A stretch of 47,547 bases of DNA from Roseburia sp. 1XD42-34 (lineage in GTDB: Bacteria > Bacillota > Bacilli > Bacillales > Amphibacillaceae): contig NZ_QWLJ01000022.1 in assembly GCF_009917385.1 (NCBI RefSeq), positions 1 through 47,547 of the forward strand, read 5' to 3'. Under the pieces are notes generated by a model, which saw only the letters and a program-made list of their open reading frames with translations, ran no database searches and was not told the origin of the DNA. Numbering within the stretch: position 1 is the first letter of the stretch; each line of letters starts with the position of its first letter. The position numbers were made by a program, and so were the translations under genes. This document shows, piece by piece, positions 36,573-44,974 of this stretch.

Positions 36573-37268
36573 TTATGGGCAATCTTTATCTAAGGATTTA
36601 GCGGATGGATAATTATCTTTTCCCATTAAATTTTCTAATAGGTTGATAACGAGCAAGCGCTTATTAACTCCAAGTTTTTTATATGTGATGCTGACATAGT
36701 CTCGAACTGTTTTTTCCTTTAAGTGCAGTATTTTTGCAATTTCCTGGTTTTTTTTCCGTTGATATAAGAGATAGACAATATCTAGTTCCCTCCATGTTAG
36801 GTCGATGTCTTTTTCCAACAGCTTGGAGTGTAAACGCTGTTTTTCGTCCCCTTTTTGTAGTTGGTGAGCGATGGCCGTAGCAATTTCCTTTGGCATCACA
36901 TAATGATTATGATAAACGTTTTCGATCATGGATATAAAATTGGAATAATTTGATTGACTTAGGAAAAATCCCTCTACACCAACCATTACACTTTGGGTAA
37001 TGAAGGCTTGATTAATAGAGGTCAGAATATAAATAATTTTTATTTGCTTCGATATGCTTTTGATCGTTTTAGTTAATTCTATCACAAAGGGATGCGATTG
37101 ATTTACTTGGAAAATTACAATATCCGGTTGTTTTTTTAATACCATACGCTGTACTTCATCTTGTTGAAAATAGACGCCTAAAAACTCCATATTCTCTTCT
37201 TTATCAATAATTAAACGTATCCCTTCACTAGATATTCCTTCACGATCTACAAGTAAAATTTTTATCAC
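36573..37268 (-). CDS. NarL/LuxR-type response regulator with degenerate receiver
   Basis: 231 residues. Receiver-like domain about 1-120, and a LuxR helix-turn-helix at about 165-225 (LTWRELDIVYLLYQRKKNQEIAKILHLKEKTVRDYVSITYKKLGV). In the receiver the phosphoacceptor position is Gln54 (PDIVIFQ instead of PDVVLMD), the acidic pair is D8-R9, and the conserved Lys is Ser104; only Thr83 of the switch residues remains. It should therefore not be switched by phosphorylation. No histidine kinase is nearby. A positively acting or ligand-controlled orphan is likely; targets unknown. Confidence 0.85.
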   Translation of the reverse strand: MIKILLVDREGISSEGIRLIIDKEENMEFLGVYFQQDEVQRMVLKKQPDIVIFQVNQSHPFVIELTKTIKSISKQIKIIYILTSINQAFITQSVMVGVEGFFLSQSNYSNFISMIENVYHNHYVMPKEIATAIAHQLQKGDEKQRLHSKLLEKDIDLTWRELDIVYLLYQRKKNQEIAKILHLKEKTVRDYVSITYKKLGVNKRLLVINLLENLMGKDNYPSAKSLDKDCP

Positions 37269-37676
37269 TGCTCATCTCTCCGTTCTCCATCAACTGATTT
37301 TCCTGTTCCTTATAGCCTTGCCAAAAAGTGTGATAAAAATGATCGATTTTCTACTTTCCCTTTATGTATTGGATTTAATTTGTCGGGGTTTTATCTATAG
37401 AAGCAAACTTGTTTTTATACACGATAAACATTTTTTAAAATGTATGATTAATCTAGGCATGTTACTAGGATAGAGTACGATTCTAGACAAATTCTAAACA
37501 AATTGGAGAGAAGAGGGGACTTATAGATCAGGTGATTTTGTTTGCAATAGCCGTTAGTAGGTTTTTATAGTTATCTAGATGTTGGAGCGCAAAAAGTAAA
37601 CGAAAAAATGGGGAGTGCTATTTTAGGATGAAGAGATGGAGAAATTCATTTTTTCATTAGAAAAACTCGGCTTGTC
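37269..37676. other. Intergenic, no gene seen
   Basis: About 400 AT-rich bases upstream of the NarL-type gene with no ORF supported by an RBS. The regulator's promoter must lie here, but I cannot single it out. Confidence 0.4.
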
Positions 37677-37750
37677 CAGGGCGGATTCGTGAAGTCACAT
37701 TGTTGCTGGGCGATGGAGCAAGAACGTAGCTATTCGGTTATTTTGTTAGT
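37677..37750 (+). repeat. Family II repeat fragment f
   Basis: About 74 bases matching the end of copy b in the same orientation: GGGCGGATTCGTGAAGTCACATTGTTGCTGGGCG and AACGTAGCTATTCGGTTAT against the GGGC...GTTGCTGGGC...ACGTGGTTATTTCGTTAT of copy b. The hairpin half is absent. Confidence 0.6.
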
Positions 37751-37758
37751 CCTATACA

Positions 37759-37792
37759 ATAAAAAACTCCCCAATGCTTCGCGCAAAGGGGA
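37759..37792 (-). terminator. Terminator of the gbsAB operon
   Basis: On the minus strand CCCC-TT-TGC pairs with GCA-TT-GGGG (37769-37791), followed by a run of six T (plus-strand A at 37761-37766). It begins about 40 bases after the gbsB stop codon. Confidence 0.7.
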
Positions 37793-37830
37793 ATCTGAAA
37801 GACGATTATTTTTAATCAGCTATTTATATT

Positions 37831-39039
37831 TTACAGCGTTTTTGGCGTTAGCTCAAAACAGCGTTTATAAATCCATTGGTAGTCTTTTTCTGTTAACTCT
37901 CTCGGATTACCAACTGTTTGTGGATCGTTTATTGCCTCTTTAGATAGGCGATCAATCATATCTGGAGAGACACCTTGTTCTTCAAGTGTAGGGATATCCA
38001 GTTCCTTCACTAGCAGATATACTTCCTTTACAGCTGCTTTTGCTGCTTCTTCGGTTGTCATATGAAATGTATCGACACCTAACGCTTGGGCTATTCGGGC
38101 AAATTTATCAGGGTGCCCTTTCCAATTATACTCCATTACTGGACCAAGCATAGCGGCAACACACTGACCATGAGCAACTGGAATAATTCCACCTAATGTC
38201 TGAGACATGGCATGAGCTGCACCAGCTGATTCACTTCCATAAGACAGTCCAGCAAGCATAGCGGCTTGGGCCATTCCGTAGCGAGCTTCTAGATCACCTC
38301 CGTCTGCATACGCACGTCGAATATATTTCCCTACATATTCCATTGCTAATAGTGCGACAGCGTCTGTTACCGGTTGGGCAAAATGCATGGTATAGCATTC
38401 AATTGCATGAGCTAATGCGTCTATTCCTGTCATTGCTGTTACGTGTGGCGGCATAGAAACATGCAATGTAGGGTCAATGATTGTTAAATGTGCTGCGATT
38501 AACGGACCACCTGTATTAAATTTGAATTCTCGCTCTTCATCGGTTATAACTGCCCATTGGGTAACCTCAGATCCAGTTCCAGCTGTTGTCGGAACTGTTG
38601 TTAAAGGTGGAATGCGATATGCTAACGGTTTTTTTCCTTCCGCAGCTTCATAATCTAATACACTAGCATTATGCGTAATTTCAACGCCAATAGCTTTAGC
38701 AGTATCCATGGAGCTACCTCCACCAACAGCAACGAGTCCATTACAATTTTCTTGCCTATATAACTTGGAGCCTGCTGCTATTAAACGTACGGGTGGATTT
38801 GGCTCTACTTTATTGAAAATAACTATTTCAACCCCAGCTTCTTGTAAATACTTTTCTACTGATTTTGTTACCCCAGCTTTATAAATGCCAGGGTCAGTAA
38901 CTAATAAAACTTTTGATACACCAAGCTGTTTCACTTCATTTCCGATAGATTGTATGGCATTAATGCCATGCTTTATAGTAGTCGGTATTTCAAATGTATG
39001 CAATTTGTACATATGTTCCATTTTCATATTTAAACCCAT
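37831..39039 (-). CDS. gbsB: Choline dehydrogenase of the iron-containing alcohol dehydrogenase family
   Basis: 402 residues, Fe-ADH (type III) family. It oxidises choline to betaine aldehyde with NAD. Cofactor motif: VAVGGGSSMDTAKAIG near residue 107; metal ligands: DALAHAIECY and the His of ISMSQ-type AHAMSQTLGG and VAHGQC. TTAGTGSEVTQWAVI is the family's conserved central motif. ATG at 39039 with AGGAGGG 10 bases upstream; further in-frame ATGs soon after are possible. It follows gbsA by about 115 bp on the same strand, the B. subtilis gbsAB arrangement. Confidence 0.92.
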   Translation of the reverse strand: MGLNMKMEHMYKLHTFEIPTTIKHGINAIQSIGNEVKQLGVSKVLLVTDPGIYKAGVTKSVEKYLQEAGVEIVIFNKVEPNPPVRLIAAGSKLYRQENCNGLVAVGGGSSMDTAKAIGVEITHNASVLDYEAAEGKKPLAYRIPPLTTVPTTAGTGSEVTQWAVITDEEREFKFNTGGPLIAAHLTIIDPTLHVSMPPHVTAMTGIDALAHAIECYTMHFAQPVTDAVALLAMEYVGKYIRRAYADGGDLEARYGMAQAAMLAGLSYGSESAGAAHAMSQTLGGIIPVAHGQCVAAMLGPVMEYNWKGHPDKFARIAQALGVDTFHMTTEEAAKAAVKEVYLLVKELDIPTLEEQGVSPDMIDRLSKEAINDPQTVGNPRELTEKDYQWIYKRCFELTPKTL

Positions 39040-39154
39040 GGATGATGAACCCTCCTATTATTTGTACTTTTTGTAGATTTTTAAGCCAAAACGATGTGAA
39101 CAAATTTACTTCTTTAGGAGATGGCTTATGTCTCCTTGGTTAACCAAGTTTCCT

Positions 39155-40624
39155 TTAGAACCAATTCAGCGCTTTTGGTCGTAAATTTTGAAATACATGC
39201 TTTATTTCTTGATACTCTTCTAGTCCTGCTTTACCAAGTTCGCGGCCAATGCCAGATTGCTTAAATCCACCCCAAGGTGCATGTGGAAAATATACATTAT
39301 AATCATTCATCCAAACCGTGCCCATTCGCATTTTTGCAACACAGCGTTCTGCTTTGGCAATATCCTTCGTCCACACACCCCCAGATAGACCATAGATAGA
39401 ATCATTTGCTAGTTGAATGGCTTCCTCTTCGGTTGTAAAAGTTTCCACAGTTATCACAGGCCCAAATCCTTCATTTTGCACGACACTCATATCTGATGTG
39501 CAATTCGTAAGCACAGTGGGTAAATAAAAGAATCCATCCTGTAATTCAGGCACATCAGGCTGTTTTCCGCCGACAGCTATTACGGCTCCTTCACTTTTTC
39601 CGATTTCCACGTATTGAATGACTTTATTTAAGTGTTCTTTAGAAATAAGCGGTCCCATTTGGGTAGAAGATTCAAAGCCATTTCCTAAACTAATGTTTTT
39701 CACCCGTTCCACTAAAGATTCAACAAAGGAATCGTGAATTTTTTCTTCAATAATGATTCTTGTACCGGCTGAACAAATTTGTCCAGCATGAAAATAAACG
39801 GCGTTTAATGCTTGATCAACCGCTATATCTAAATCGGCATCGGCGAAGATAATATTGGGGTTTTTTCCACCTAATTCGAGAGCAAGTTTTTTCACATTTG
39901 AACTAGCCGATTGCATAATTTTCTTTCCGGTATTCATTCCACCTGTAAAAGAAATCAAATCAACTTCCTGATTAGACGATAGTTCTACGCCAACGGTATC
40001 CCCTTTTCCTAGCACGAGGTTCACAACGCCTTTTGGCAGTTCTGCTTCCTCCATTAATTCAAAAACTTTTACCGTTGTTAATGGTGTTATTTCACTTGGC
40101 TTCATAATTAATGTATTTCCGGCAGCCAGTGCTGGTGCTAGCTTCCATGAAGCCTGTAATAATGGATAATTCCACGGAGTAATTTGACCGCAAACTCCAA
40201 CAGGCTCATAAACTACTTTGCTCATTGTATTCGGTATAGGAGAGTCAATGATTTCTCCGCCATGTTTATCTGCTAATTCGGCATAATAACGAAATACACC
40301 TGCTATATCCACCATATCGCCACGACTCTCATCAAGTGTTTTACCTGTATCGAGCGTTTCCAACTGAGCTAGTTCTTCATTATCTCGTTCGATTAAATTT
40401 GCTATGGTATGTAACTTTTTATTACGTTCTGTTGCTGATGTCCTTGACCATTCTCCTTCATCAAATGCTTCTCTTGCAGCAACTATGGCAGCTCTTGTAT
40501 CCGTTTCATCGCTCTCTGTCGCTTGAGCAATGATTTCCTGGTTAAATGGGTTTATAATATCACGTTTGTTGCTTGTATGAGAGGTTACCCATTTCCCATT
40601 GATAAAATTTTGTTTGAAATTCAC
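39155..40624 (-). CDS. gbsA: Betaine aldehyde dehydrogenase
   Basis: 489 residues, aldehyde dehydrogenase superfamily. It oxidises betaine aldehyde to the osmoprotectant glycine betaine. Catalytic Asn152 (PWNYP), Lys175 (MKPSE), Glu250 (LALELGGKNP) and nucleophile Cys284 (HAGQICSAG) are all present, as is FTGGMNTGKKIM for NAD binding. The start is GTG at 40624 with GGAGGG 6 bases upstream. First gene of gbsAB, with the repressor gene gbsR divergent. Confidence 0.95.
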   Translation of the reverse strand: MNFKQNFINGKWVTSHTSNKRDIINPFNQEIIAQATESDETDTRAAIVAAREAFDEGEWSRTSATERNKKLHTIANLIERDNEELAQLETLDTGKTLDESRGDMVDIAGVFRYYAELADKHGGEIIDSPIPNTMSKVVYEPVGVCGQITPWNYPLLQASWKLAPALAAGNTLIMKPSEITPLTTVKVFELMEEAELPKGVVNLVLGKGDTVGVELSSNQEVDLISFTGGMNTGKKIMQSASSNVKKLALELGGKNPNIIFADADLDIAVDQALNAVYFHAGQICSAGTRIIIEEKIHDSFVESLVERVKNISLGNGFESSTQMGPLISKEHLNKVIQYVEIGKSEGAVIAVGGKQPDVPELQDGFFYLPTVLTNCTSDMSVVQNEGFGPVITVETFTTEEEAIQLANDSIYGLSGGVWTKDIAKAERCVAKMRMGTVWMNDYNVYFPHAPWGGFKQSGIGRELGKAGLEEYQEIKHVFQNLRPKALNWF

Positions 40625-40651
40625 TATTCTCCCTCCAGATTTATTAAAATT

Positions 40652-40714
40652 GTTAAATTTTTATTTAACGTTCTTAACATTTTTAACATAACATGCTATG
40701 ATTAGAATTGTCAA
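40652..40714 (-). promoter_or_regulatory. gbsA promoter with downstream GTTAA-type dyads (GbsR site candidate)
   Basis: On the minus strand TTGACA (40714-40709), an 18-bp spacer and TATGTT (40690-40685). Between it and the start codon lies an inverted repeat GTTAAA (40652-40657)/TTTAAC (40664-40669), with further TTAACG and TTAACA motifs. In B. subtilis GbsR acts as a roadblock downstream of the gbsAB promoter and is relieved by choline; the position here fits that model. Site identity is inferred. Confidence 0.6.
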
Positions 40715-40776
40715 AATAAAGAATGAGATTTAAATGTGAACTAGCGAAAAAATCCTTCCACTGTTGAAGGTTGCAT

Positions 40777-40832
40777 TTGACATATTTTATTGATGCGTTA
40801 ACATTAAGTTTGTAAAATATATATTTAACGCA
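40777..40832 (+). promoter_or_regulatory. gbsR promoter and inverted repeat
   Basis: TTGACA (40777-40782), 16-bp spacer, TAACAT (40799-40804). TGCGTTAA (40794-40801) and TTAACGCA (40825-40832) form an 8-bp perfect inverted repeat over the -10 and start region, sharing the GTTAA core with the gbsA-side dyads. Autoregulation by GbsR is plausible. Confidence 0.5.
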
Positions 40833-40841
40833 TTGAACGAA

Positions 40842-41020
40842 TTTATCCCGCATATAAGGTGCTGTAAGACTCCCGCTTCAGGAGTTGGATAATCTATACT
40901 GCAACACAAGTCTAAGCGGGAGATAACAGCACCAAATGCTCTATTTCTTTAGGTTATACTGTAGTACTAACCATTAATGGGGATGAATGAAAACCTAAAT
41001 ATTGAAGGTTCACTTTATTT
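40842..41020 (+). repeat. Family I intergenic repeat, copy B, within the gbsR leader
   Basis: The best-structured copy: GGTGCTGT (40858-40865) with ACAGCACC (40926-40933), and nested inside it CTCCCGCTT (40870-40878) with AAGCGGGAG (40914-40922). The first arm can alternatively fold locally as GACTCC/GGAGTT. It ends 16 bases before the gbsR start codon, so it would be transcribed as the gbsR 5' leader. Confidence 0.85.
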
Positions 41021-41036
41021 TAAAGGAGGGAAGACG

Positions 41037-41585
41037 ATGGCTGCATCTCATGATGAAATAGCACGAGAAAAATTGGAAGAAGCAAAAGGTTATGTTATCG
41101 AAACCATCGCAGAAACGATGGATGTGTATGGTGTAACACCAGCCGCAGGAAAGCTTTATGCAACCATGTACTTTAAAGAGCAAATGAATCTCGACGAAAT
41201 GCGCGAAGAACTCGGCATGAGTAAACCAAGTATGAGTACAAGCGTTAGGAAGCTACAAGAAAATGAAATGGTAAAGAAAAAATTTCAAAAAGGTTCTCGC
41301 AAACATACGTATGCTGCGGAAAAGGACTTTTTCCATTCCTTTATGTCTTATTTTTGTCAATTATGGGACCGAGAAGCAAAAATGAACATGGAAGCTATTA
41401 AACATGCAGAATTTACGTTAGATCAAATTTTTGAAGATGAGAATGTGTCAAGTGAATTGATTGAGGAAGCACGAGAAATCTATGAACAGCTTGAACAATC
41501 AAAGGTATATTACCGGTGGCTTGAACGTTTAGTTGCTAGTATACGATCAGAAGAGATTTACGAATTTTTGCCGAAAAATCCGTAA
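41037..41585 (+). CDS. gbsR: GbsR family choline-responsive repressor
   Basis: 182 residues, very close to the 180 of B. subtilis GbsR. A MarR/PadR-like winged helix-turn-helix spans about residues 28-95 (VYGVTPAAGKLYATMYFKEQMNLDEMREELGMSKPSMSTSVRKLQENEMVKKKFQKGSRKHTYAAE). It should repress gbsAB in the absence of choline. I choose the ATG at 41037 because AAAGGAGGG lies 6 bases upstream; the frame opens at 40977, inside repeat copy B, and that start is not supported. Divergent from gbsA. Confidence 0.92.
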   Translation: MAASHDEIAREKLEEAKGYVIETIAETMDVYGVTPAAGKLYATMYFKEQMNLDEMREELGMSKPSMSTSVRKLQENEMVKKKFQKGSRKHTYAAEKDFFHSFMSYFCQLWDREAKMNMEAIKHAEFTLDQIFEDENVSSELIEEAREIYEQLEQSKVYYRWLERLVASIRSEEIYEFLPKNP

Positions 41586-41843
41586 TATAAGATGACCGAA
41601 AAAGTAACAAAATATCCCTTATGGCACGTCTCTTGCGACGTAGGTTTAAAATTTTCCTTAACATCACTCATGTATGGTAAGGAATGAAGAAGCAGGTTGC
41701 CCTAGTTAAGCTTGTTACTAAAAAAGTTCGGCATTGATAAGGTGCAAGTGTTGATCCAGTAATAGGGGTATGAAGGTTATCATTGACCTTGTACGGTTTT
41801 GCAAACGCAATACAAAATAGGATGGGAGAGAGTAACTCAATTT
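41586..41843 (+). promoter_or_regulatory. Leader region of the betaine-binding protein gene
   Basis: 258 bases with three small inverted repeats: ACGTC/GACGT (41626-41641), TTCCTTA/TAAGGAA (41654-41684), and AAGGT/ACCTT (around 41774-41790). TTGACC at 41783 may be a -35 but its -10 is poor. No riboswitch that I recognise. Confidence 0.35.
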
Positions 41844-42749
41844 ATGTTTTTTATGAAGAGAAAGTTAATCAGTTTCAGTTTGGTGTTAGTCGTTCTATTA
41901 GCTGCATGTGGAGAAGAAACAGACTCAAAAAATGAAGCAGATTCATCAACAGGGGAAAAAGGTACAATTGAAATGGCGCAAATTAGTTGGGCAGAAAATA
42001 TTGCTGTTTCTAATATGTGGAAGGTTATTTTAGAAGAACAGGGCTATAAAGTGAACTTAAACTTGTTGGATATGGGAACCATTATGAAAGCCTTAGCAGA
42101 AAATGAACTGGATATTAATTTAGAGGTGTGGCTTCCTGTACAGGATCAGGCCTATTTACAAGAGTATAAAAATAACGTATTCTTCTCTGAAGAACCTTGG
42201 TATGATAATGCAAAGGTTGGACTTGTTGTTCCTGAATACTTAGAAGAAATTAATAGCGTGGAAGATCTAAATAAACATAAGGATATGTTCAACGGAGAGA
42301 TAACGGGTTTTGACGCTGGTGCAGGAACGATGGAAGTAACTGAAGAATTAATAAAAGCGTATCGTTTAGATTACGAATTGATTCCAAGCTCTGAACCGGC
42401 TATGATTACGGAGATCGCTCAAGCAATAAAGAATGAAGAGCCGATCGTTGCTCCACTTTGGAATCCGCATCGGGTATTTTCTCAATATGACTTAAAATAT
42501 CTTGAAGACCCGAAGCAAGTGTACGGAGAAGTAGAAAAAATCCATCATGCGACAAGACAAGATTTTAAAGATGACTTTCCAGAAGTAGCCGAGTGGCTCA
42601 AAAATTGGAAAATGGATGATGCATCGATCGGAGAGTTAATGACTTATGTGAATGAAACAGAGGAGCCGATTGATGGAGCAAAAAAATGGGTTGAGGATAA
42701 TCAAGATTTGATTAATCAATGGTTAGAACTAGAAGATGGTGGCAACTAA
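41844..42749 (+). CDS. Glycine betaine/proline-type ABC transporter substrate-binding lipoprotein
   Basis: 301 residues, OpuAC/ProX-like family. The signal peptide ends in LLAAC with lipidated Cys22, then an acidic linker. The mature part opens IEMAQISWAENIAVSNMWKVILEEQGY, typical of quaternary-ammonium-binding proteins; LEVWLPVQD and WNPHRVF supply aromatic residues likely to form the betaine cage. No permease or ATPase is adjacent, so it must dock on a system encoded elsewhere. Start chosen at 41844 (GGGAGAGAG about 11 bases upstream); 41853 is an alternative. Confidence 0.88.
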   Translation: MFFMKRKLISFSLVLVVLLAACGEETDSKNEADSSTGEKGTIEMAQISWAENIAVSNMWKVILEEQGYKVNLNLLDMGTIMKALAENELDINLEVWLPVQDQAYLQEYKNNVFFSEEPWYDNAKVGLVVPEYLEEINSVEDLNKHKDMFNGEITGFDAGAGTMEVTEELIKAYRLDYELIPSSEPAMITEIAQAIKNEEPIVAPLWNPHRVFSQYDLKYLEDPKQVYGEVEKIHHATRQDFKDDFPEVAEWLKNWKMDDASIGELMTYVNETEEPIDGAKKWVEDNQDLINQWLELEDGGN

Positions 42750-42768
42750 TTACTTTCATAGAGCTTAT

Positions 42769-42801
42769 AAGACTGTCGGGAGTCCGACAGTCTTTTCTTT
42801 T
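42769..42801 (+). terminator. Rho-independent terminator of the betaine-binding protein gene
   Basis: AAGACTGTCGG (42769-42779) pairs perfectly with CCGACAGTCTT (42784-42794), 4-base loop, followed by TTTTCTTTT. Confidence 0.9.
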
Positions 42802-42819
42802 GAGAGATAAGAAAGTGTA

Positions 42820-42880
42820 AAATTGCTAGCTTGTGTATAATGACATAACCGATTAAGGCACGTTTGGCGCAATCGTCCAG
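42820..42880 (-). repeat. Family II repeat fragment g
   Basis: Short, matches only the AT-side end of the other copies: GTATAATGACATAACCGATTAAGGCACGTTTGGCGC corresponds to ATAACG...ACCGAATAGCCACGTCCGGCGC. A preceding GAGAGATAAGAAAGT is also seen before copy c. Confidence 0.55.
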
Positions 42881-42948
42881 AAAGATTATCTGTATTTGGT
42901 TAGATGATTTGAATAAATTTTTCCTTTACAAGAGTTTTTCTAACTCTA

Positions 42949-43103
42949 ATGGCAGTCATCCGCACACAATTCGAAAAGCAGAAGGTGCCTATTTATGAGC
43001 AAATACATCAACTTCGTTTAACAGCGAAGAATAACCTGTACAGTATTCCTGGAATATAAAACGCTATCATATTGACGATAAAGATGTGTTTCAATTATTA
43101 TAG
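42949..43103 (+). pseudogene. Possible remnant of a small excisionase-type DNA-binding gene
   Basis: A 37-codon frame ends LTAKNNLYSIPGI, and one frame over the sequence continues IKRYHIDDKDVFQLL before a stop near 43103. Joined, IPGIKRYHIDDKDV looks like the end of an HTH_17/excisionase domain, suggesting a one-base frameshift in a decayed gene. The evidence is thin. The bases from here to the next repeat copy show no other gene. Confidence 0.2.
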
Positions 43104-43249
43104 TTTTAAAATAATTCGTTAAAAATGAACCAAGTACATGGTTACATTAAGATGATCCGTGCAGGTTTGATTTATTTTTAGTAGATTATTTCATTGGCTC
43201 AGAAGCAATCCAATCATTTTTTCTTGCTGTCTAGGAAATTATAAAATTT

Positions 43250-43496
43250 TCCAGCTGTGGATAAACTTACGAAGTTATTTAGCCACGTCCGGCGCAAGCG
43301 CCCAGCAACTAGGCGACTTCACTCCATTGCCCTACGATAAGTCATCATCGGTTCGTGGTTAAGAGGAAGGCCGACTAAAAACGGGCTTGCCGCTCAGGCG
43401 TCGGCATACTCCTGTTGCAGGAGCATGATTCCTAAAACTTTAGTTGATTCGTTCCAGTCGCTACGTTGCTAAACGGGCGTCCTGCGCCTTTGTTCC
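43250..43496 (-). repeat. Family II intergenic repeat, copy d (full length)
   Basis: The best complete copy, about 247 bp. Hairpins: GCCGAC (43370-43375)/GTCGGC (43400-43405), and CTCCTG (43409-43414)/CAGGAG (43418-43423) with a 3-base loop, plus GGCGC-AA-GCGCC near 43288 and GGCG/CGCC near the end. It ends about 50 bases before the next gene, so it may lie within its leader. Confidence 0.88.
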
Positions 43497-43546
43497 TTAT
43501 GAGCTACTAGGCAGCTAACCTTACAACAAATTTAAAGGAGAGAGAC

Positions 43547-44860
43547 ATGATGAGCAATCGTAATAAAGGAAATAGTATTTTTAAGCACTTAGTAGAGCGA
43601 TATGATACAAAGCTTAATAAAAATGGGATTTGTGGAAAACGAATAGCTGAGCGTTTACATGCACTTTCCCAAATCGGTTTAACCGCTGATAACGGCTCTA
43701 ACCGCCCTGGTTATTCTGAAGACGAGGCAAGAGCTCAAGAACTAGTTTCCGACTGGATGAAAGAAGCTGGGATGGAGGTGCGATGGGATGGGGCTGGTAA
43801 TCTTATAGGCAGATTAGCTGGAAAAAAAGATTACCTCCCTGCTATTATGAGTGGTTCACATGTGGATACAGTTCCCAATGGTGGACATTTTGATGGAACG
43901 TTAGGGGTAATTATAGCGTTAGAGGTTGCCGAAGCTTGGAAGCATGAAAAGTATCAACCGATACACTCGCTTGAAATTGTTGTATTTGTTGATGAAGAAG
44001 GCTCACGTTTTAATGGGGGGCTAAATGGTAGTGAAGGGATGATTGGTGGTAGAGATATAGAAGTGAAAAAGCAATTAATCGATCGAGATGGATATAGCTT
44101 TTCTGAAGTATTGCAGCAACGAGATTTAAGCATGGATAGCTATAAAAATGCGACACGTGATATGGAAGAAGTAGCGCTTTTTATTGAAGTACATATTGAA
44201 CAAGGTAAACGATTGGAGAAAGAAAATCTACCTTGTGGTATTGTAACAGGGATCGCTGGTCCTTGCTGGCTTGAAATTACTTTTTATGGTGAAGCAGGTC
44301 ATGCAGGAAATACCCCGATGAATGATCGAAAGGATGCTTTAGTCGCAGCTAGCGAATTTATTTGGAAAGTGAATCAACTTCCTAGAAACATCAATGATAC
44401 AGCAGTAGCGACAATCGGTAAACAATTGGTAGAACCGAATGGAGTAAACGTTATTCCAGGTAAGGTAACATTATACGTGGATATAAGAGATATTTATGAG
44501 CAAACGAGAGATCAGCTTGTTGAAAAGGTGAAGTATTTGGCTGAGACAATAGCAAACGATCAGCAGCTAACAGTTGAGATAACGGAAAAAACGAAAGTAA
44601 AGCCTGTACCAATTAAAAAGGAAATGCAGGATTTGCTAGCTCATTCAATCAAGGAACAAGGTATACAGCCGTTTTATTTACCGAGTGGTGCTGGTCATGA
44701 TGCGATGATTATTGGAGAGAAAGTACCAATTGCCATGCTGTTTGTAAGAAGTGAAAATGGGATTAGCCACCATCCACAAGAGTGGACCAATTTAGCGGAT
44801 TGCGTGCAAGCAGCACTTGTTTTAAAATCATTTATCGAAGATTTGCAGACAGACTGGTAA
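43547..44860 (+). CDS. N-carbamoyl-L-amino-acid hydrolase / allantoate amidohydrolase family enzyme
   Basis: 437 residues, M20 family, hydantoinase/carbamoylase subgroup. Metal and catalytic motifs: SGSHVDTVPNGGHFDGTLGV, FVDEEGSRFNGGLNGSEGMIGG, HIEQGKRLEKENLPCGIVTGIAG, the lid GEAGHAGNTPMNDRKDAL, and PSGAGHDAMIIG with the late SHHPQEW. Family members release ammonia and CO2 from carbamoyl groups or allantoate. About 20 extra N-terminal residues compared with AllC. RBS AAAGGAGAGAG. Monocistronic; substrate cannot be told from context. Confidence 0.88.
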   Translation: MMSNRNKGNSIFKHLVERYDTKLNKNGICGKRIAERLHALSQIGLTADNGSNRPGYSEDEARAQELVSDWMKEAGMEVRWDGAGNLIGRLAGKKDYLPAIMSGSHVDTVPNGGHFDGTLGVIIALEVAEAWKHEKYQPIHSLEIVVFVDEEGSRFNGGLNGSEGMIGGRDIEVKKQLIDRDGYSFSEVLQQRDLSMDSYKNATRDMEEVALFIEVHIEQGKRLEKENLPCGIVTGIAGPCWLEITFYGEAGHAGNTPMNDRKDALVAASEFIWKVNQLPRNINDTAVATIGKQLVEPNGVNVIPGKVTLYVDIRDIYEQTRDQLVEKVKYLAETIANDQQLTVEITEKTKVKPVPIKKEMQDLLAHSIKEQGIQPFYLPSGAGHDAMIIGEKVPIAMLFVRSENGISHHPQEWTNLADCVQAALVLKSFIEDLQTDW

Positions 44861-44974
44861 GACGCAAAATTTTAGTGGAAAGCAATATTTTATGGAAATT
44901 CGCCAAATTTCACATTTGATTATGAATAAGCGGACGGTAAGACAGAACTTCCAACTTTATGGGCATATTTTTAG

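Noticed and set aside
41586..41843. Riboswitch in the leader of the betaine-binding protein gene
   Set aside because: Small inverted repeats are present, but none fits a riboswitch class that I know and there is no terminator/antiterminator pair.
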